Positions 1-8,145 of a stretch of 64,000 nucleotides of DNA are shown one piece after another. The stretch covers positions 265,293-329,292 of the forward strand of contig JACRMM010000014.1 in NCBI GenBank assembly GCA_016214985.1. The letters run 5' to 3'. Every line of letters starts with the position of its first letter. The stretch's first letter is position 1. Made by a program: the position numbers and the translations under genes. Below the pieces are notes generated by a model. The model was not told the DNA's origin. It made no database searches and saw only the letters and a list, made by a program, of their open reading frames with translations. Source of the stretch: Deltaproteobacteria bacterium (GTDB taxonomy: Bacteria > Desulfobacterota > Deferrisomatia > Deferrisomatales > JACRMM01).

Positions 1-2
1 GG

Positions 3-419
3 GGCGACGACCAGGGACCGTTTCGCAGGCAGGCGGAGGCGCTCGGGGCGGACGGACGGCTTCACTTCCTCGGCAGGGTGGACGACGTCGGGCCCCTCTA
101 CTGCGCCGCGGACCTGCTGGTCCATCCGACCCGGTACGACCCCTTCGCGAACGTGTGCCTGGAGGCGCTGGCCTCGGGGACTCCGGTCCTGACCACGGAA
201 CGGAACGGAGCTGCGGACGTGCTCTCCGACCCCCGGGCCGGCGCGGTGCTCGAGGTCGACGCTCCGGTGGAGCAGGGGGCGTTTGCGGCGCGCTCTCTCC
301 TGCGTGCGGGTCCTGCGGGCCGGGAGGCCGCAAGGGCAGTGGCGCTTCGGTGCGATCAGGCCCAGCACGTGCGCGCGGTCGAAGCCCTCTACCGGGCGGT
401 GGCCGGAGCGCCGGCGTGA
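3..419 (+). CDS. Glycosyltransferase, C-terminal part (partial at window edge)
   Basis: The reading frame is open from the first bases of the window to the TGA at 417-419, so only the C-terminal ~138 residues are visible. They contain the donor-binding half of a GT-B (GT4-type) glycosyltransferase: a 'DLLVHPTRYDPFANVCLEALASG' like segment (positions 100-180) with the EX7E-type acidic pair that contacts the nucleotide-sugar, followed by 'GTPV' and the helix that closes the domain. It overlaps the next gene by four bases (GTGA at 416-419), so it is the first visible member of a translationally coupled sugar-transferase series. Substrate cannot be told; LPS core or surface polysaccharide is inferred from neighbours, including the heptose kinase gene at 8146. 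Confidence 0.85.
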   Translation, partial: GDDQGPFRRQAEALGADGRLHFLGRVDDVGPLYCAADLLVHPTRYDPFANVCLEALASGTPVLTTERNGAADVLSDPRAGAVLEVDAPVEQGAFAARSLLRAGPAGREAARAVALRCDQAQHVRAVEALYRAVAGAPA

Positions 420-1420
420 GGGTGCTCGCCGTGGTCCAGGGGCGCGGCCTCGCCTCGTCGCGGATCCGGATCCAGGAGATGATCCCGCATCTCCGTTGGG
501 CCGGGGTCGCGTGCGACGCGGTGCCGTATCCTCGGAGCCTTCCCGGTCTTTGGTCTCTCACGACCCGGGCCGAGGGCTTCGACCTCGTGTGGCTCCAGAA
601 GAAGATGCCGAGCGCGGGGGACCGCCTGCTCTGGAAGCGCGTCGCGGCGCCGATCGTCTTCGACTTCGACGACGCGATCGGGTTTCGCAAAGAACCGAGG
701 AGGGGCTCGTACTACTCATGGACACGGGCGCGGCGCTTCCGGCAGGTGCTCCGCCTGGCCCGAGCGGCCACCTGCGGCAACCGTTACCTCGCCTCCCTCG
801 TCCCTCGGGATCGACCGATTCCCACGCTGATCTACCCGTCACCGGTGCCGGTCGCGGTGCCCCGGAGAGACTACGGTGCCGCATCGGGGCCGGTCCGCCT
901 CGGCTGGATCGGCGGCGGCGGCAACCTGGACAGCCTGCGCGCGGTAGCCCCGGCGGTCGCCCGGGTCTGCGGGGCTCGCGGGGCGACGCTTCGCGTGATC
1001 TCGGACCGGCCGTTCGCCTTCCAGGGCCTCGCGGTCGAGAACGTCCTGTGGTCCCTGGAGTCCCAGGCCGCGGAGCTCGCGGAGCTCGACCTCGGCCTCA
1101 TGCCGCTCGACGGCGACTCGCCCTTCGACCGCGGCAAGTGCAGCTACAAACTGCTTCAGTACATGGCCGCGGGGATTGCGGCCGTGGGGAGCGCCGTCGG
1201 CATGAACGCCGAGGTAATCGAAGACGGGCGAAACGGTCGGCTCGTCCACCGGGCCGAGGACTGGGAGCGTGTCCTGGACGAGCTCCTCCGGGCTGGCCGG
1301 CCGGAGCTCGCGGCGCTGGGAGCCGCCGGCCGCCGCTCGGTCGAGGCCGAGTTCTCCTACGAGGGTGCGTGCGAGCGACTGGTCCCTTTCTTCCGCCGGG
1401 CGCGGGCAGAGGCGCGGTGA
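416..1420 (+). CDS. Glycosyltransferase family protein
   Basis: A 334-residue protein starting at GTG 416, which overlaps the previous stop as GTGA; the frame stays open upstream but that part is a shadow of the previous gene. The N-terminus begins with a beta strand ('RVLAVVQGRG') and a helix typical of GT-B folds. Around residues 65-75 'VFDFDDAI' is seen, and near residues 240-275 there is a donor-site region with 'GKCSYKLLQYMAAG' and 'GMNAEVIEDGRNG', the equivalent of the EX7E segment. It probably transfers a sugar in cytoplasmic assembly of LPS core or another envelope glycan. It overlaps the next gene by four bases (1417-1420). The family is clear; the acceptor and donor are unknown. Confidence 0.88.
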   Translation: MRVLAVVQGRGLASSRIRIQEMIPHLRWAGVACDAVPYPRSLPGLWSLTTRAEGFDLVWLQKKMPSAGDRLLWKRVAAPIVFDFDDAIGFRKEPRRGSYYSWTRARRFRQVLRLARAATCGNRYLASLVPRDRPIPTLIYPSPVPVAVPRRDYGAASGPVRLGWIGGGGNLDSLRAVAPAVARVCGARGATLRVISDRPFAFQGLAVENVLWSLESQAAELAELDLGLMPLDGDSPFDRGKCSYKLLQYMAAGIAAVGSAVGMNAEVIEDGRNGRLVHRAEDWERVLDELLRAGRPELAALGAAGRRSVEAEFSYEGACERLVPFFRRARAEAR

Positions 1421-2508
1421 ACGTCTTCTACGGTTCCCACACCGCCGAGCGGAAGGGCTCGGCCGTGAGCCTCTGCCAGCTCCAGTGCAGCCTCGCCGGC
1501 ACCGGGTTCTCGCCAGTCGCCGCCTTCGGCCGGGAGGGGCCGATGGCCGATCTCACGCGGTCCCGCGGCATCCCGACGGTCGTGCTGAAGGGCAAGGGGC
1601 CGCTCGGCGGCCAGCTCGTGCTCGACGCCTGGCGGCTCCTGGGGCGCTACGAGGTGGGGTTGGTGCACCTGAACTGCGCAGTGTCGTTCAGCAAGTACCT
1701 GGGCATCGCAGCCCGAGCTCGGCGGCTTCCGGTCCTGTGGCACCTCAGGGAAGACCCCGCCGACAAGCCGCTTCGCCGCCTGGAGGGGTGGATCCGACGG
1801 CTGTCGGACCGCATCGTCGCCGTCTCGTCGGACATCGAGGAGGTCTTCCGGGACACGGGCAAGGTCGTCACGATCTACAACGGCGTCGACGCGGAGCGGT
1901 TCCGGTGCGACGGCGAGCGGGACGCGGTGCGGCGCGAGCTCAGCATTCCGCTTGGCGCCTTCGTCTTCGGGATGGTCGGTTCGGTGGAGCGGCGCAAGGG
2001 GAACCTGAATTTCCTCCAGGCCGCCGAGGAGGCGGCCTGGCACCGGGCCGACGTACACCTCGTGATCGTCGGCGACGGCCGCCCCGAGGCGTTCCAGGAG
2101 CTCCGCGGGTTCCTGGCCGACCGACCCTCGCTCGCCAGCCGGGTGGTGATGACCGGGCCCCGCGCCGATGTGCCTCGGCTCCTGGCCGCGCTCGACGTGC
2201 TCGTGATGCCCTCGCTCTGGGAGGGCTTCCCGCGGGCCCTGATCGAGGCCATGGCCGCCGGACGACCCGCCGTGGCGACGGCCGTGGGCGAGGTACCCCG
2301 AATCCTGGAAGACGGCGTCACGGGCTTCGTGGTGCCCCGGGACGACCCGGGACGGCTCGCCGAGGCGTTGGCCCGATGCCTCGAGCTCGGGCCCGAGCTC
2401 GAGGAGATAGGGCGGCGGGCCCGGGCGCGGGTCGCGTCGTCCTTTACCGTCGCGCGCCACGTGGCGCGCGTCACCGAAGAGTACCGGAAGGTGCTCGGGT
2501 GGGGGTGA
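1417..2508 (+). CDS. Glycosyltransferase family 4 protein
   Basis: A 363-residue GT-B glycosyltransferase starting at GTG 1417 within the previous stop. The N-terminal acceptor domain has 'NVFYGSHTAERKGSAVSL', a glycine- and serine-rich loop usual for GT4 enzymes. The C-terminal donor domain begins with 'GMVGSVERRKG' (about residue 184) and carries 'MPSLWEGFPRALIEAMAAGRP' near residue 265, where the two Glu residues of the EX7E motif are visible. The last twelve codons (2473-2508, TEEYRKVLGWG) recur, diverged, just upstream of the deacetylase at 3346-3381, so the present 3' end may not be the ancestral one. Likely role: envelope polysaccharide or LPS-core assembly, inferred from operon context. 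Confidence 0.9.
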   Translation: MNVFYGSHTAERKGSAVSLCQLQCSLAGTGFSPVAAFGREGPMADLTRSRGIPTVVLKGKGPLGGQLVLDAWRLLGRYEVGLVHLNCAVSFSKYLGIAARARRLPVLWHLREDPADKPLRRLEGWIRRLSDRIVAVSSDIEEVFRDTGKVVTIYNGVDAERFRCDGERDAVRRELSIPLGAFVFGMVGSVERRKGNLNFLQAAEEAAWHRADVHLVIVGDGRPEAFQELRGFLADRPSLASRVVMTGPRADVPRLLAALDVLVMPSLWEGFPRALIEAMAAGRPAVATAVGEVPRILEDGVTGFVVPRDDPGRLAEALARCLELGPELEEIGRRARARVASSFTVARHVARVTEEYRKVLGWG

Positions 2509-2550
2509 TAGGGGGTGCGTCGTTCCGGCTGGCGGAGGAATCTGTGGTCA

Positions 2551-2578
2551 TTGACTCCGGGATGGGGGCCGGTTATCG
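2551..2578 (+). promoter_or_regulatory. Candidate promoter of the toxin-antitoxin pair
   Basis: TTGACT at 2551-2556 is a good -35 match. Sixteen bases later TTATCG (2573-2578) is a weak -10. It lies directly upstream of the antitoxin gene and of the direct repeat at 2582-2605. Base-pattern inference only. Confidence 0.4.
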
Positions 2579-2581
2579 TTC

Positions 2582-2605
2582 GTTGGTCTGTTGAGTTGGT
2601 CTGTT
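2582..2605 (+). repeat. Two 11-bp direct repeats, candidate operator of the antitoxin
   Basis: GTTGGTCTGTT occurs at 2582-2592 and again, identically, at 2595-2605 (13-base period), between the candidate promoter and the antitoxin start at 2625. Phd/YefM antitoxins usually repress their own promoter by binding repeated sites, so this is a plausible operator. Not shown by the sequence alone. Confidence 0.45.
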
Positions 2606-2624
2606 TTCCGAGAGGAGTCCTCCC

Positions 2625-2870
2625 ATGGCCATGCAGGTCGGCGCTTTCGAAGCCAAGACGCACCTGTCCCGGTTGCTGGCGGCCGTAGAACGGGGAGAGC
2701 GCGTGACCATCACTCGCCGGGGGCGGCCCGTCGCCGTGCTCGTGCCTCCTGAGGAAGCTCGAGACGAGGGGTTCGGCGAGACGATGGCGCAGCTCGCGGC
2801 GCTGCGAGAGCGCACCCGAGCCGGAGGTGAGTCGATCCGGATGCTTCGAGAGGAGGGCCGGAAGTGGTAG
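2625..2870 (+). CDS. Type II antitoxin, Phd/YefM family
   Basis: An 81-residue protein with the classic Phd/YefM N-terminus: 'VGAFEAKTHLSRLLAAVERGERVTIT' (a beta strand and helix that dimerises and binds DNA), followed by 'RRGRPVAVLVPP'. The C-terminal ~40 residues are charged and helical, as expected for the segment that wraps and inhibits the toxin. AGGAG lies just before the ATG at 2625; a second in-frame ATG at 2631 is possible. It overlaps the PIN toxin by seven bases, the usual antitoxin-first order. It is expected to repress its own promoter; a direct repeat at 2582-2605 is a candidate site. The module sits inside the glycosyltransferase series and looks inserted. Confidence 0.9.
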   Translation: MAMQVGAFEAKTHLSRLLAAVERGERVTITRRGRPVAVLVPPEEARDEGFGETMAQLAALRERTRAGGESIRMLREEGRKW

Positions 2871-3283
2871 GCGGGCTCGTGTTGGACTGCTCGGTGTCGG
2901 CAGCGTGGTGCCTCAAGGACGAGGCCAATGCGGCGGCGGATTCGGTGCTGGCCGCCCTCGCACCGGACGGGGCTCTCGTCCCGGCCCTCTGGGCTGTCGA
3001 AATGGCGAACATCCTGGTCATGGCCGAGCGGCGGGGCAGGATCTCGCCCGGTGACGCGGACCGAGCCGTCGAGCTCCTCGGGCAGCTGCCGCTCCGACTC
3101 GACCCAGCGGGCGCCGATACGATGCGGCGCGCTCGGACCGTTGCCCGGGAAAATGGCCTCACCGCGTACGATGCGAGCTATCTGGAGCTGGCCATGCGCG
3201 CCGGCGTCCCACTGGCCACGTTCGACGGCGATCTCGCCGAGGCCGCGGGGCGGCAAGGCGTTCGAGTGGTCGGGAGGCCATGA
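2864..3283 (+). CDS. Type II toxin, PIN-domain ribonuclease (VapC-like)
   Basis: A 139-residue PIN-domain protein starting at GTG 2864, overlapping the antitoxin stop. The metal-binding acidic residues of the PIN fold are all visible: Asp in 'LVLDCSVSAAW' (about residue 8), Glu in 'AVEMANIL' (about 46), Asp in 'TAYDASYLELA' (about 105) and Asp in 'FDGDLAEAA' (about 124). Family members are Mg2+-dependent endoribonucleases that cut tRNA or other RNA when released from their antitoxin. The pairing of a Phd/YefM antitoxin with a PIN toxin is common. The target RNA is unknown. Confidence 0.9.
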   Translation: MVGGLVLDCSVSAAWCLKDEANAAADSVLAALAPDGALVPALWAVEMANILVMAERRGRISPGDADRAVELLGQLPLRLDPAGADTMRRARTVARENGLTAYDASYLELAMRAGVPLATFDGDLAEAAGRQGVRVVGRP

Positions 3284-3345
3284 GAGTCTCATCGTTATTC
3301 CCGCCCATCGTTCCTCACCGCGGACCGCCCCGCTTGCCGCGCACT

Positions 3346-3381
3346 ACCGAGGAGTACCGGAGAGCGCTCGGGTGGGCCTGA
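3346..3381 (+). repeat. Diverged second copy of the glycosyltransferase C-terminal tail
   Basis: Twelve codons at 3346-3381 read TEEYRRALGWA followed by a stop, against TEEYRKVLGWG and stop at 2473-2508; 30 of 36 bases match. This second copy overlaps the deacetylase start (GTG at 3372) the same way other genes in this series overlap. It looks like the original 3' end of a glycosyltransferase gene, now separated by the toxin-antitoxin module, or the relic of a deleted paralogue. Confidence 0.6.
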
Positions 3382-4442
3382 GCGTCGGCTCGTCGGTGAG
3401 CCTCCCCGTGCTCGCCTACCACGACGTCTCTCTCGGCGGAGACCGCCGCCGTCAGAGGCTGGAGACCCATCTGGCGGCGCTCGCCCGGTCGGGGCTGCCG
3501 AGTCTGGCGCCTCAGGACTTGGAGACCGCGGCGCGGGGGTACCTCCTTACCTTCGACGACGGCTTCGTGGACCTCTGGACCCACGGCCTCGCGCGGCTCG
3601 AGCGCCACGGGGTCAAAGCGACCGTGTTCGCGATCCCGGCTCGGGCCGACGGCGGAGACCTGAGGCCCACCGGCGCACCTGCCTTCAACGGGACACCCTC
3701 GCAGGCCCACGGCGAGGCGGCCCGCCGGGGGGGGCCCCACCCGGGGTTCCTCCGCTGGTCCGAGCTCTCGGCCCTGGAGCGCTCCGGCCTCGTCACGGTC
3801 CAGTCCCACTCTTGGAGCCATGCCATGGGCTGGGTGGGCGACAAGATCCTCGGATTCCACCTCGGCTGCGCCCATTGGTCCCTGGCCCAGGCCACGGGCG
3901 GCGACGAGCGGCCGGGAATCCCGCTCTATCGGAGGGGCTCGGCCCTGGGTCACGCGCTGTTCTTCGATCCCCCAGAGCTGCGCGACGAGCTTACGGAGTG
4001 GCTCGAGCGGGCCGGGGGAGAGGCGTACCTGCGGGCCGAGGGGGCGCGCCGGGTCGGGAAGCGGCTGCGTGCTCTGGCGGAAGCCCACCGAGGTCGGCAC
4101 CCGAACGGGGGCCGATGGGAGACGCGGGAAGAGAGGGAGGCCCGGACCCTGGAGGAGATCGTCCGGGCGCGCGACGAGCTCGAGCGCCGTCTCGGGGGCA
4201 CCCGCGACGAGTTGTGCCTGCCCTGGGGAGAGTACGACGAGGTGACGCTGGAGTGCGCCCGCCGGGCGGGCATTCGGCGCGTCTACACCCTGGACCGGGG
4301 ACCGAACCCGACGGGCCGGGTAGGGTTCCGAGTGAATCGCTTCGAGCCTCGGATGAGGGGTCCGCTGTGGTTACGCACCCGGTTGTGGATCTACCGGTCG
4401 ACCTGGCGGGCGGGCCTCTACGGCCGCCTGACGCGCCGGTAG
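3372..4442 (+). CDS. Polysaccharide deacetylase family protein
   Basis: About 356 residues from GTG 3372; GTG 3396 is an alternative start. It has the NodB-type catalytic motifs of carbohydrate esterase family 4: 'LPVLAYHDVS' at the N-terminus, 'LLTFDDGFVD' (motif 1, with catalytic base and metal Asp) near residue 57 and 'VQSHSWSHAM' (motif 2, the two metal His) near residue 145. The C-terminal third contains 'LPWGEYDEVTLECARRAGIRRVYTL', the usual end of the barrel. Known members remove N- or O-acetyl groups from surface sugars with a bound metal ion. No signal peptide is evident, so cytoplasmic action on a lipid-linked sugar is inferred. A glycosyltransferase-tail remnant overlaps its start. 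Confidence 0.85.
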   Translation: MGLSVGSSVSLPVLAYHDVSLGGDRRRQRLETHLAALARSGLPSLAPQDLETAARGYLLTFDDGFVDLWTHGLARLERHGVKATVFAIPARADGGDLRPTGAPAFNGTPSQAHGEAARRGGPHPGFLRWSELSALERSGLVTVQSHSWSHAMGWVGDKILGFHLGCAHWSLAQATGGDERPGIPLYRRGSALGHALFFDPPELRDELTEWLERAGGEAYLRAEGARRVGKRLRALAEAHRGRHPNGGRWETREEREARTLEEIVRARDELERRLGGTRDELCLPWGEYDEVTLECARRAGIRRVYTLDRGPNPTGRVGFRVNRFEPRMRGPLWLRTRLWIYRSTWRAGLYGRLTRR

Positions 4443-4445
4443 CGC

Positions 4446-5027
4446 CTACTCCCGGAAGACCTCGCGCAGGTCCACGGTGAGGTCGTCGAAGAGGCCCACC
4501 GGGATCGTGTCTTCCGGGCCGTAGACGGCCGGAGCGCCGAAGGCGCCGTCGGCACCGAGCCGGTAGACCATGACGACCCGGTCCACCGGGTGTACGAGCC
4601 AGTACTCCCGCACGCCGTGGCGCTCGTAGAGCGTCTTCTTGCGGATGGGGTCGAGGGAGGCGGTGGAGGGCGAGGTGATCTCGACCACGAGGTCCGGCGC
4701 GCCCCGGCACACCCGGTCGTCAAGCTTCGCCGGGTCGCACACCACGAGGAGGTCGGGCTGGACCACCGTGTCCACGGCCTCGTCGGACTCTGCTCCCCGC
4801 GACAGGCGCACGTCGAAGGGGGCGGGGTAGACGCGGCAGGTCTTGCCGACCAGGTAGGCGTGAAAGGTGCTCCCGCGGCTGATGAGGAGCTCCTGGTGGC
4901 GGCGGTTGGGCCCGGGGGTCATGGCCCTGGGCTCTCCGCCGAAGAGCTCCCAGCGCTCGCCGTCGGGCCAGGTCAGGTAGTCGCCGTAGGTGTACCGGAT
5001 CTCAGGATGTTCGCCGGGAAGGGGCAT
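4446..5027 (-). CDS. Uma2 family endonuclease-like protein (DUF820)
   Basis: A 193-residue protein running opposite to its neighbours. It matches the Uma2/DUF820 family: N-terminal 'YTYGDYLTWPDGERWELFGGE', then 'QPDLLVV' (about residue 90) and 'PDLVVEITSPST' (about residue 111), which form the PD-(D/E)xK nuclease-like core, then 'KKTLYERHGVREYWLVHP'. The catalytic Asp, Glu and downstream Lys are all present, so it may be an active nuclease, though the biological role of the family is unclear and many copies are mobile. It interrupts the sugar-transferase operon in the opposite direction and may be a recent arrival. Confidence 0.85.
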   Translation of the reverse strand: MPLPGEHPEIRYTYGDYLTWPDGERWELFGGEPRAMTPGPNRRHQELLISRGSTFHAYLVGKTCRVYPAPFDVRLSRGAESDEAVDTVVQPDLLVVCDPAKLDDRVCRGAPDLVVEITSPSTASLDPIRKKTLYERHGVREYWLVHPVDRVVMVYRLGADGAFGAPAVYGPEDTIPVGLFDDLTVDLREVFRE

Positions 5028-5126
5028 CGGGTGCCTCCGGGGCGCAGAGCGGCGGGGGAACGGGATTCTTTGTAGCAGAGCGGTTCGGGCCGGTCAAACC
5101 GCGAGGAGAGGAAGCGTGCGTCAGCC

Positions 5127-6266
5127 ATGTCCGATCGCCTGAGCATCCTTCACCTGGCTCACGTGCGGTGGTTCAACGCCGAGGCGCAGTACGCGCTGGA
5201 CCTGGCCCTGGAGATGCGGCGGCAGGGTCACCGCGTGGGGTTTCTTGCCGAGACCGCGTCGCCGGCGGCCGCAAAGGCTAAAGAGGCGGGTCTTCAAGTC
5301 TTCGAAGAAGATGGATTTGGGAAGAAAGGAGCGGGAAGCTTCAGTGTCCTGGCGGCGGGCCACCGCCTGAAGCTGCTCCTGCGCTCCGGCGGCTTCGACG
5401 CCGTGGAGTGCCACCGGCCCGAGGGGCTCCCCCTCATCGCGCTCGCGTGCCGCCTCGCGGCGGTTCCGCTCGTCCGCGTACGGGGCGACATGCGGCCGGC
5501 GCGGCGCGACCCATTCAACCGCTGGCTCCACCGGCGACTCCTGGCCGCCGTGGTGGCGAGCAACACGGCCGTGGAGGCGAGGCTTCGCGAGCGCCTGGGA
5601 CCGCTTCCGCGGCTCATGACGATCCACGGCGGCGTGGACCCGGAGCGGTTCACCCCGGAAGGGCCGGCCGCGGCGGTGCGGGAAGACCTCGGGCTGCCGG
5701 CCCACGCGTTCCTTGTCGGCATCCTGGGGCGCCTGGGGTCGGTGAAGGGGCACGGCGACTTCCTCGCCGCCGCGCGCGAGGTCCTCGACGCCCCTACCGA
5801 GGCGGCCTTCGTGGTCCTGGCCAAGGAGCCGTCGGCGCGCGAAGCCGAGCTCCGGGCCGAAGTGGACGGGGACCCGCTCCTCAGGGGGAGGGTCGGCTTT
5901 CTCGGGCACTGCCCGGACCTTCCGGCCGTGCTTCGGGCCTTCGATCTCGGGGTCGTGGCCTCGACCGGGAGCGAAGCCAACTGTCGGGTCGGCCTGGAGT
6001 GGATGGCCTCGGGCGTGGCGCTCCTGGCGACCCGCGTCGGCGTGCTCCCGGACCTCGTGGCCGAGGGCGAGACCGGGCACCTCGTCGCACCGGGGCGCCC
6101 CGAGGCTCTAGCCGAGAAGATCGCGGCGCTTTCGGCTCGTCCCAGCGAGGCCCGGCGGCTGGGCGCGGCGGCGCGACGCCGTGTCCTGGACCGCTTCACG
6201 CTGGCGCGGTGCGCCGAGGCGCACGCGGCTCTGCTGGGAAGCCTTCGCACCGGCGCTCGGCCCTAG
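5127..6266 (+). CDS. Glycosyltransferase family 4 protein
   Basis: A 379-residue GT-B enzyme, ATG at 5127. The N-terminus ('LSILHLAHVRWFNAEAQYALDLALEMRRQGH') is typical of GT4 enzymes of LPS-core clusters. The donor domain starts with 'VGILGRLGSVKGHGDFLAAA' (about residue 200) and has the acidic pair in 'ASTGSEANCRVGLEWMASG' near residue 285. The enzyme probably adds a hexose or heptose to a growing envelope glycan in the cytoplasm. It lies 40 bases upstream of the MaoC-like gene. The heptose-kinase gene downstream makes LPS inner or outer core the likeliest pathway, by inference. Confidence 0.9.
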   Translation: MSDRLSILHLAHVRWFNAEAQYALDLALEMRRQGHRVGFLAETASPAAAKAKEAGLQVFEEDGFGKKGAGSFSVLAAGHRLKLLLRSGGFDAVECHRPEGLPLIALACRLAAVPLVRVRGDMRPARRDPFNRWLHRRLLAAVVASNTAVEARLRERLGPLPRLMTIHGGVDPERFTPEGPAAAVREDLGLPAHAFLVGILGRLGSVKGHGDFLAAAREVLDAPTEAAFVVLAKEPSAREAELRAEVDGDPLLRGRVGFLGHCPDLPAVLRAFDLGVVASTGSEANCRVGLEWMASGVALLATRVGVLPDLVAEGETGHLVAPGRPEALAEKIAALSARPSEARRLGAAARRRVLDRFTLARCAEAHAALLGSLRTGARP

Positions 6267-6306
6267 ACGGACCGTCCGTTCCGTCTCTTCTTCCGAAGGA
6301 GTCCCT

Positions 6307-6747
6307 GTGACCTACCGGCTCAAGACCTTCGACGACCTCTCCCTGGGCCAGCGGGCCACCTTCTCGAAGACGATCACCGAGGCGGACGTTTCGCTCTTCG
6401 TGGCCGTTACCGGCGACGTAAACCCCCTGCACGTCGACGAGGAGTTCGCCCGGCGGACGCTCTTCGGCACCCGGATTGCCCACGGCCTGCTCTCCGCGTC
6501 GCTCTTCTCCACGCTCATGGGCATGTTCCTGCCCGGGATCGGGGCGATCTACCGCTCGCAGACCCTGGAGTTTCTCCGACCGGTGCGCCTCGGCGACACC
6601 CTGACCGCCGTCTTCGAGGTCGACGAGCTCGACCCCGAGGCCAATCTCATCGGCCTCGCGACGCGGATCGAGAACCAGCGCGGCGAGGTCGTGATCCAGG
6701 GACGGGCCGGCGCGAGCCTTCTTCGGGGTCTGCGGGATCCCGAGTGA
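6307..6747 (+). CDS. MaoC-like (R)-specific enoyl-CoA hydratase family protein
   Basis: A 146-residue single hot-dog domain protein starting at GTG 6307, with GAAGGA about eight bases upstream. The hydratase-2 motif is present: 'TGDVNPLHVDEEFA' holds the catalytic Asp and His (about residues 36-41), followed by 'GTRIAHGLLSASLFS'. Members hydrate trans-2-enoyl-CoA to (R)-3-hydroxyacyl-CoA; some feed polyester or fatty-acid synthesis, others act on thioesters of unknown identity. It overlaps the transporter gene by four bases (6744-6747), so the two are coupled. Its presence in a sugar-transferase cluster is unexplained; an acyl modification of lipid A or a glycan is one speculation. Confidence 0.85.
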   Translation: MTYRLKTFDDLSLGQRATFSKTITEADVSLFVAVTGDVNPLHVDEEFARRTLFGTRIAHGLLSASLFSTLMGMFLPGIGAIYRSQTLEFLRPVRLGDTLTAVFEVDELDPEANLIGLATRIENQRGEVVIQGRAGASLLRGLRDPE

Positions 6748-7991
6748 CCCCAAGCGCGGAGCGTCACCCCGAGGCCCGGCGGCCCCTGGGAGAGTGCGGC
6801 GGGGCCCTGGCGCTCGTGTGCTCGGTGTTCTTCGTCAATCTGAGCTCCCGGGCCGTGCTGGCGCCGCTGATGCCGGCCGTGGAGCGCGATCTTGGGATCG
6901 GGCACGGCCAGGCCGGGTCTCTCTTCCTCCTGCTCTCCGTCGGCTACTGCGTCGGCCTGTTGGGCTCCGGGTTCGTGAGCGCCCGTCTGACGCACCACGT
7001 CACGATCTCGCTTTCGTCGCTCGCGGTGGGTGGTGTGCTCGTCGGCCTGGCGGCCAGCCGAGGGCTCGCCGGGCTCTGGGCCGGGACCGCTGCCCTGGGG
7101 GCGGTGGCCGGGCTGTACCTGCCCTCCGGCGTGGCCACGGTGACCGCTCTGGTGGCCCCTCGGGACTGGGGCAAGGCGCTGGCGATCCACGAGCTCGCAC
7201 CGAACCTGGCGCTCACCGTCGCACCTCTGGCCGCCGAGGGGCTCCTGGGTTGGACGTCCTGGCGCGGGGCGCTCGGGATCTTCGGCGTCGCCGCGCTCTC
7301 GGTCGGCGCGGGGTTCGCACTGATGGGCCGGGGAGGGCGCTTCCGGGGCGAGGAGCCCAGCCGGCGGGCTGTTGGTGCGCTGGCGTCCTCGCCGCGGTTC
7401 TGGGTCCTCCTGCTCCTTTTCGCCCTCGGTCTCGCCGCCACGATCGGGCTCTACGCGGTGCTGCCCCTCTACCTCACTGCCGGGCTGGGCCTGCCGCGGG
7501 GCGACGCGAATCGCCTCGTGGCCGCGTCCCGCGCCTGCGGCCTCGTGACGGTGCTCGCGGCCGGCTGGCTCTCGGACCGGCTTGGGCCCCGGCGGGCCAT
7601 GGCCTCGGTCCTGGCGGCAAGCGGTGCCGCGACCCTGTGGTTGGCCGCCGTGCCCGCCGCCTGGGTGGCACCGGCCGTGATCGTGCAGGCGATCCCCGGC
7701 GCGTGGTTCTTCCCTGCGGCGTTCGCCGCCCTCGCCCGCGTCGGACCGCTCGCGGTCGCCTTCTCCGTGCCCCTGGCCATGGTGTTGGGAGGGGGTGTGG
7801 TCCCGGCGGTCGTCGGGCTTCTGGGCGAGAGAGGCTCCTTCGGCGGCGGCATCGCGCTGGTGGGCGCCTTGATGCTCCTGGGCGCCGGCCTCGCCCTCGG
7901 ATTGCGTGAGGAGTCGAAAGACTCGACGGCCGGCGCGGTGCCGCTCGAGCCGAGCCCGTCGCCGGCGAAGGAGCCCGAGCGGCACGGATGA
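6744..7991 (+). CDS. Major facilitator superfamily transporter
   Basis: A 415-residue integral membrane protein starting at GTG 6744 inside the previous stop. About twelve hydrophobic segments are visible between residues 17 and 395. The first loop reads 'GYCVGLLGSGFVSARLTHH' (the motif A region), and the cytoplasmic mid-loop around residue 205 reads 'RGEEPSRRAVGALASSPRF'. The C-terminus is a hydrophilic tail rich in Glu, Ser and Pro. MFS proteins are secondary transporters; the substrate cannot be told from sequence. Coupling to the MaoC-like gene suggests a shared pathway, possibly organic acid or glycan-precursor movement, but this is weak. Confidence 0.88.
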   Translation: MTPSAERHPEARRPLGECGGALALVCSVFFVNLSSRAVLAPLMPAVERDLGIGHGQAGSLFLLLSVGYCVGLLGSGFVSARLTHHVTISLSSLAVGGVLVGLAASRGLAGLWAGTAALGAVAGLYLPSGVATVTALVAPRDWGKALAIHELAPNLALTVAPLAAEGLLGWTSWRGALGIFGVAALSVGAGFALMGRGGRFRGEEPSRRAVGALASSPRFWVLLLLFALGLAATIGLYAVLPLYLTAGLGLPRGDANRLVAASRACGLVTVLAAGWLSDRLGPRRAMASVLAASGAATLWLAAVPAAWVAPAVIVQAIPGAWFFPAAFAALARVGPLAVAFSVPLAMVLGGGVVPAVVGLLGERGSFGGGIALVGALMLLGAGLALGLREESKDSTAGAVPLEPSPSPAKEPERHG

Positions 7992-8145
7992 CGCTCGGGT
8001 CTTCCTGCGTTCCGGGTTCGGTGGACCCTCGCCCCTTCCCGCCGCCCCCCCCGACGTCGTATACTCAGTCGGCCCTACCGAGACCCGGATGCGCCGAGGC
8101 TCCGAACCGGGCGCTCCCCGACCGCCACCGGACGAGGTTCCTTCG

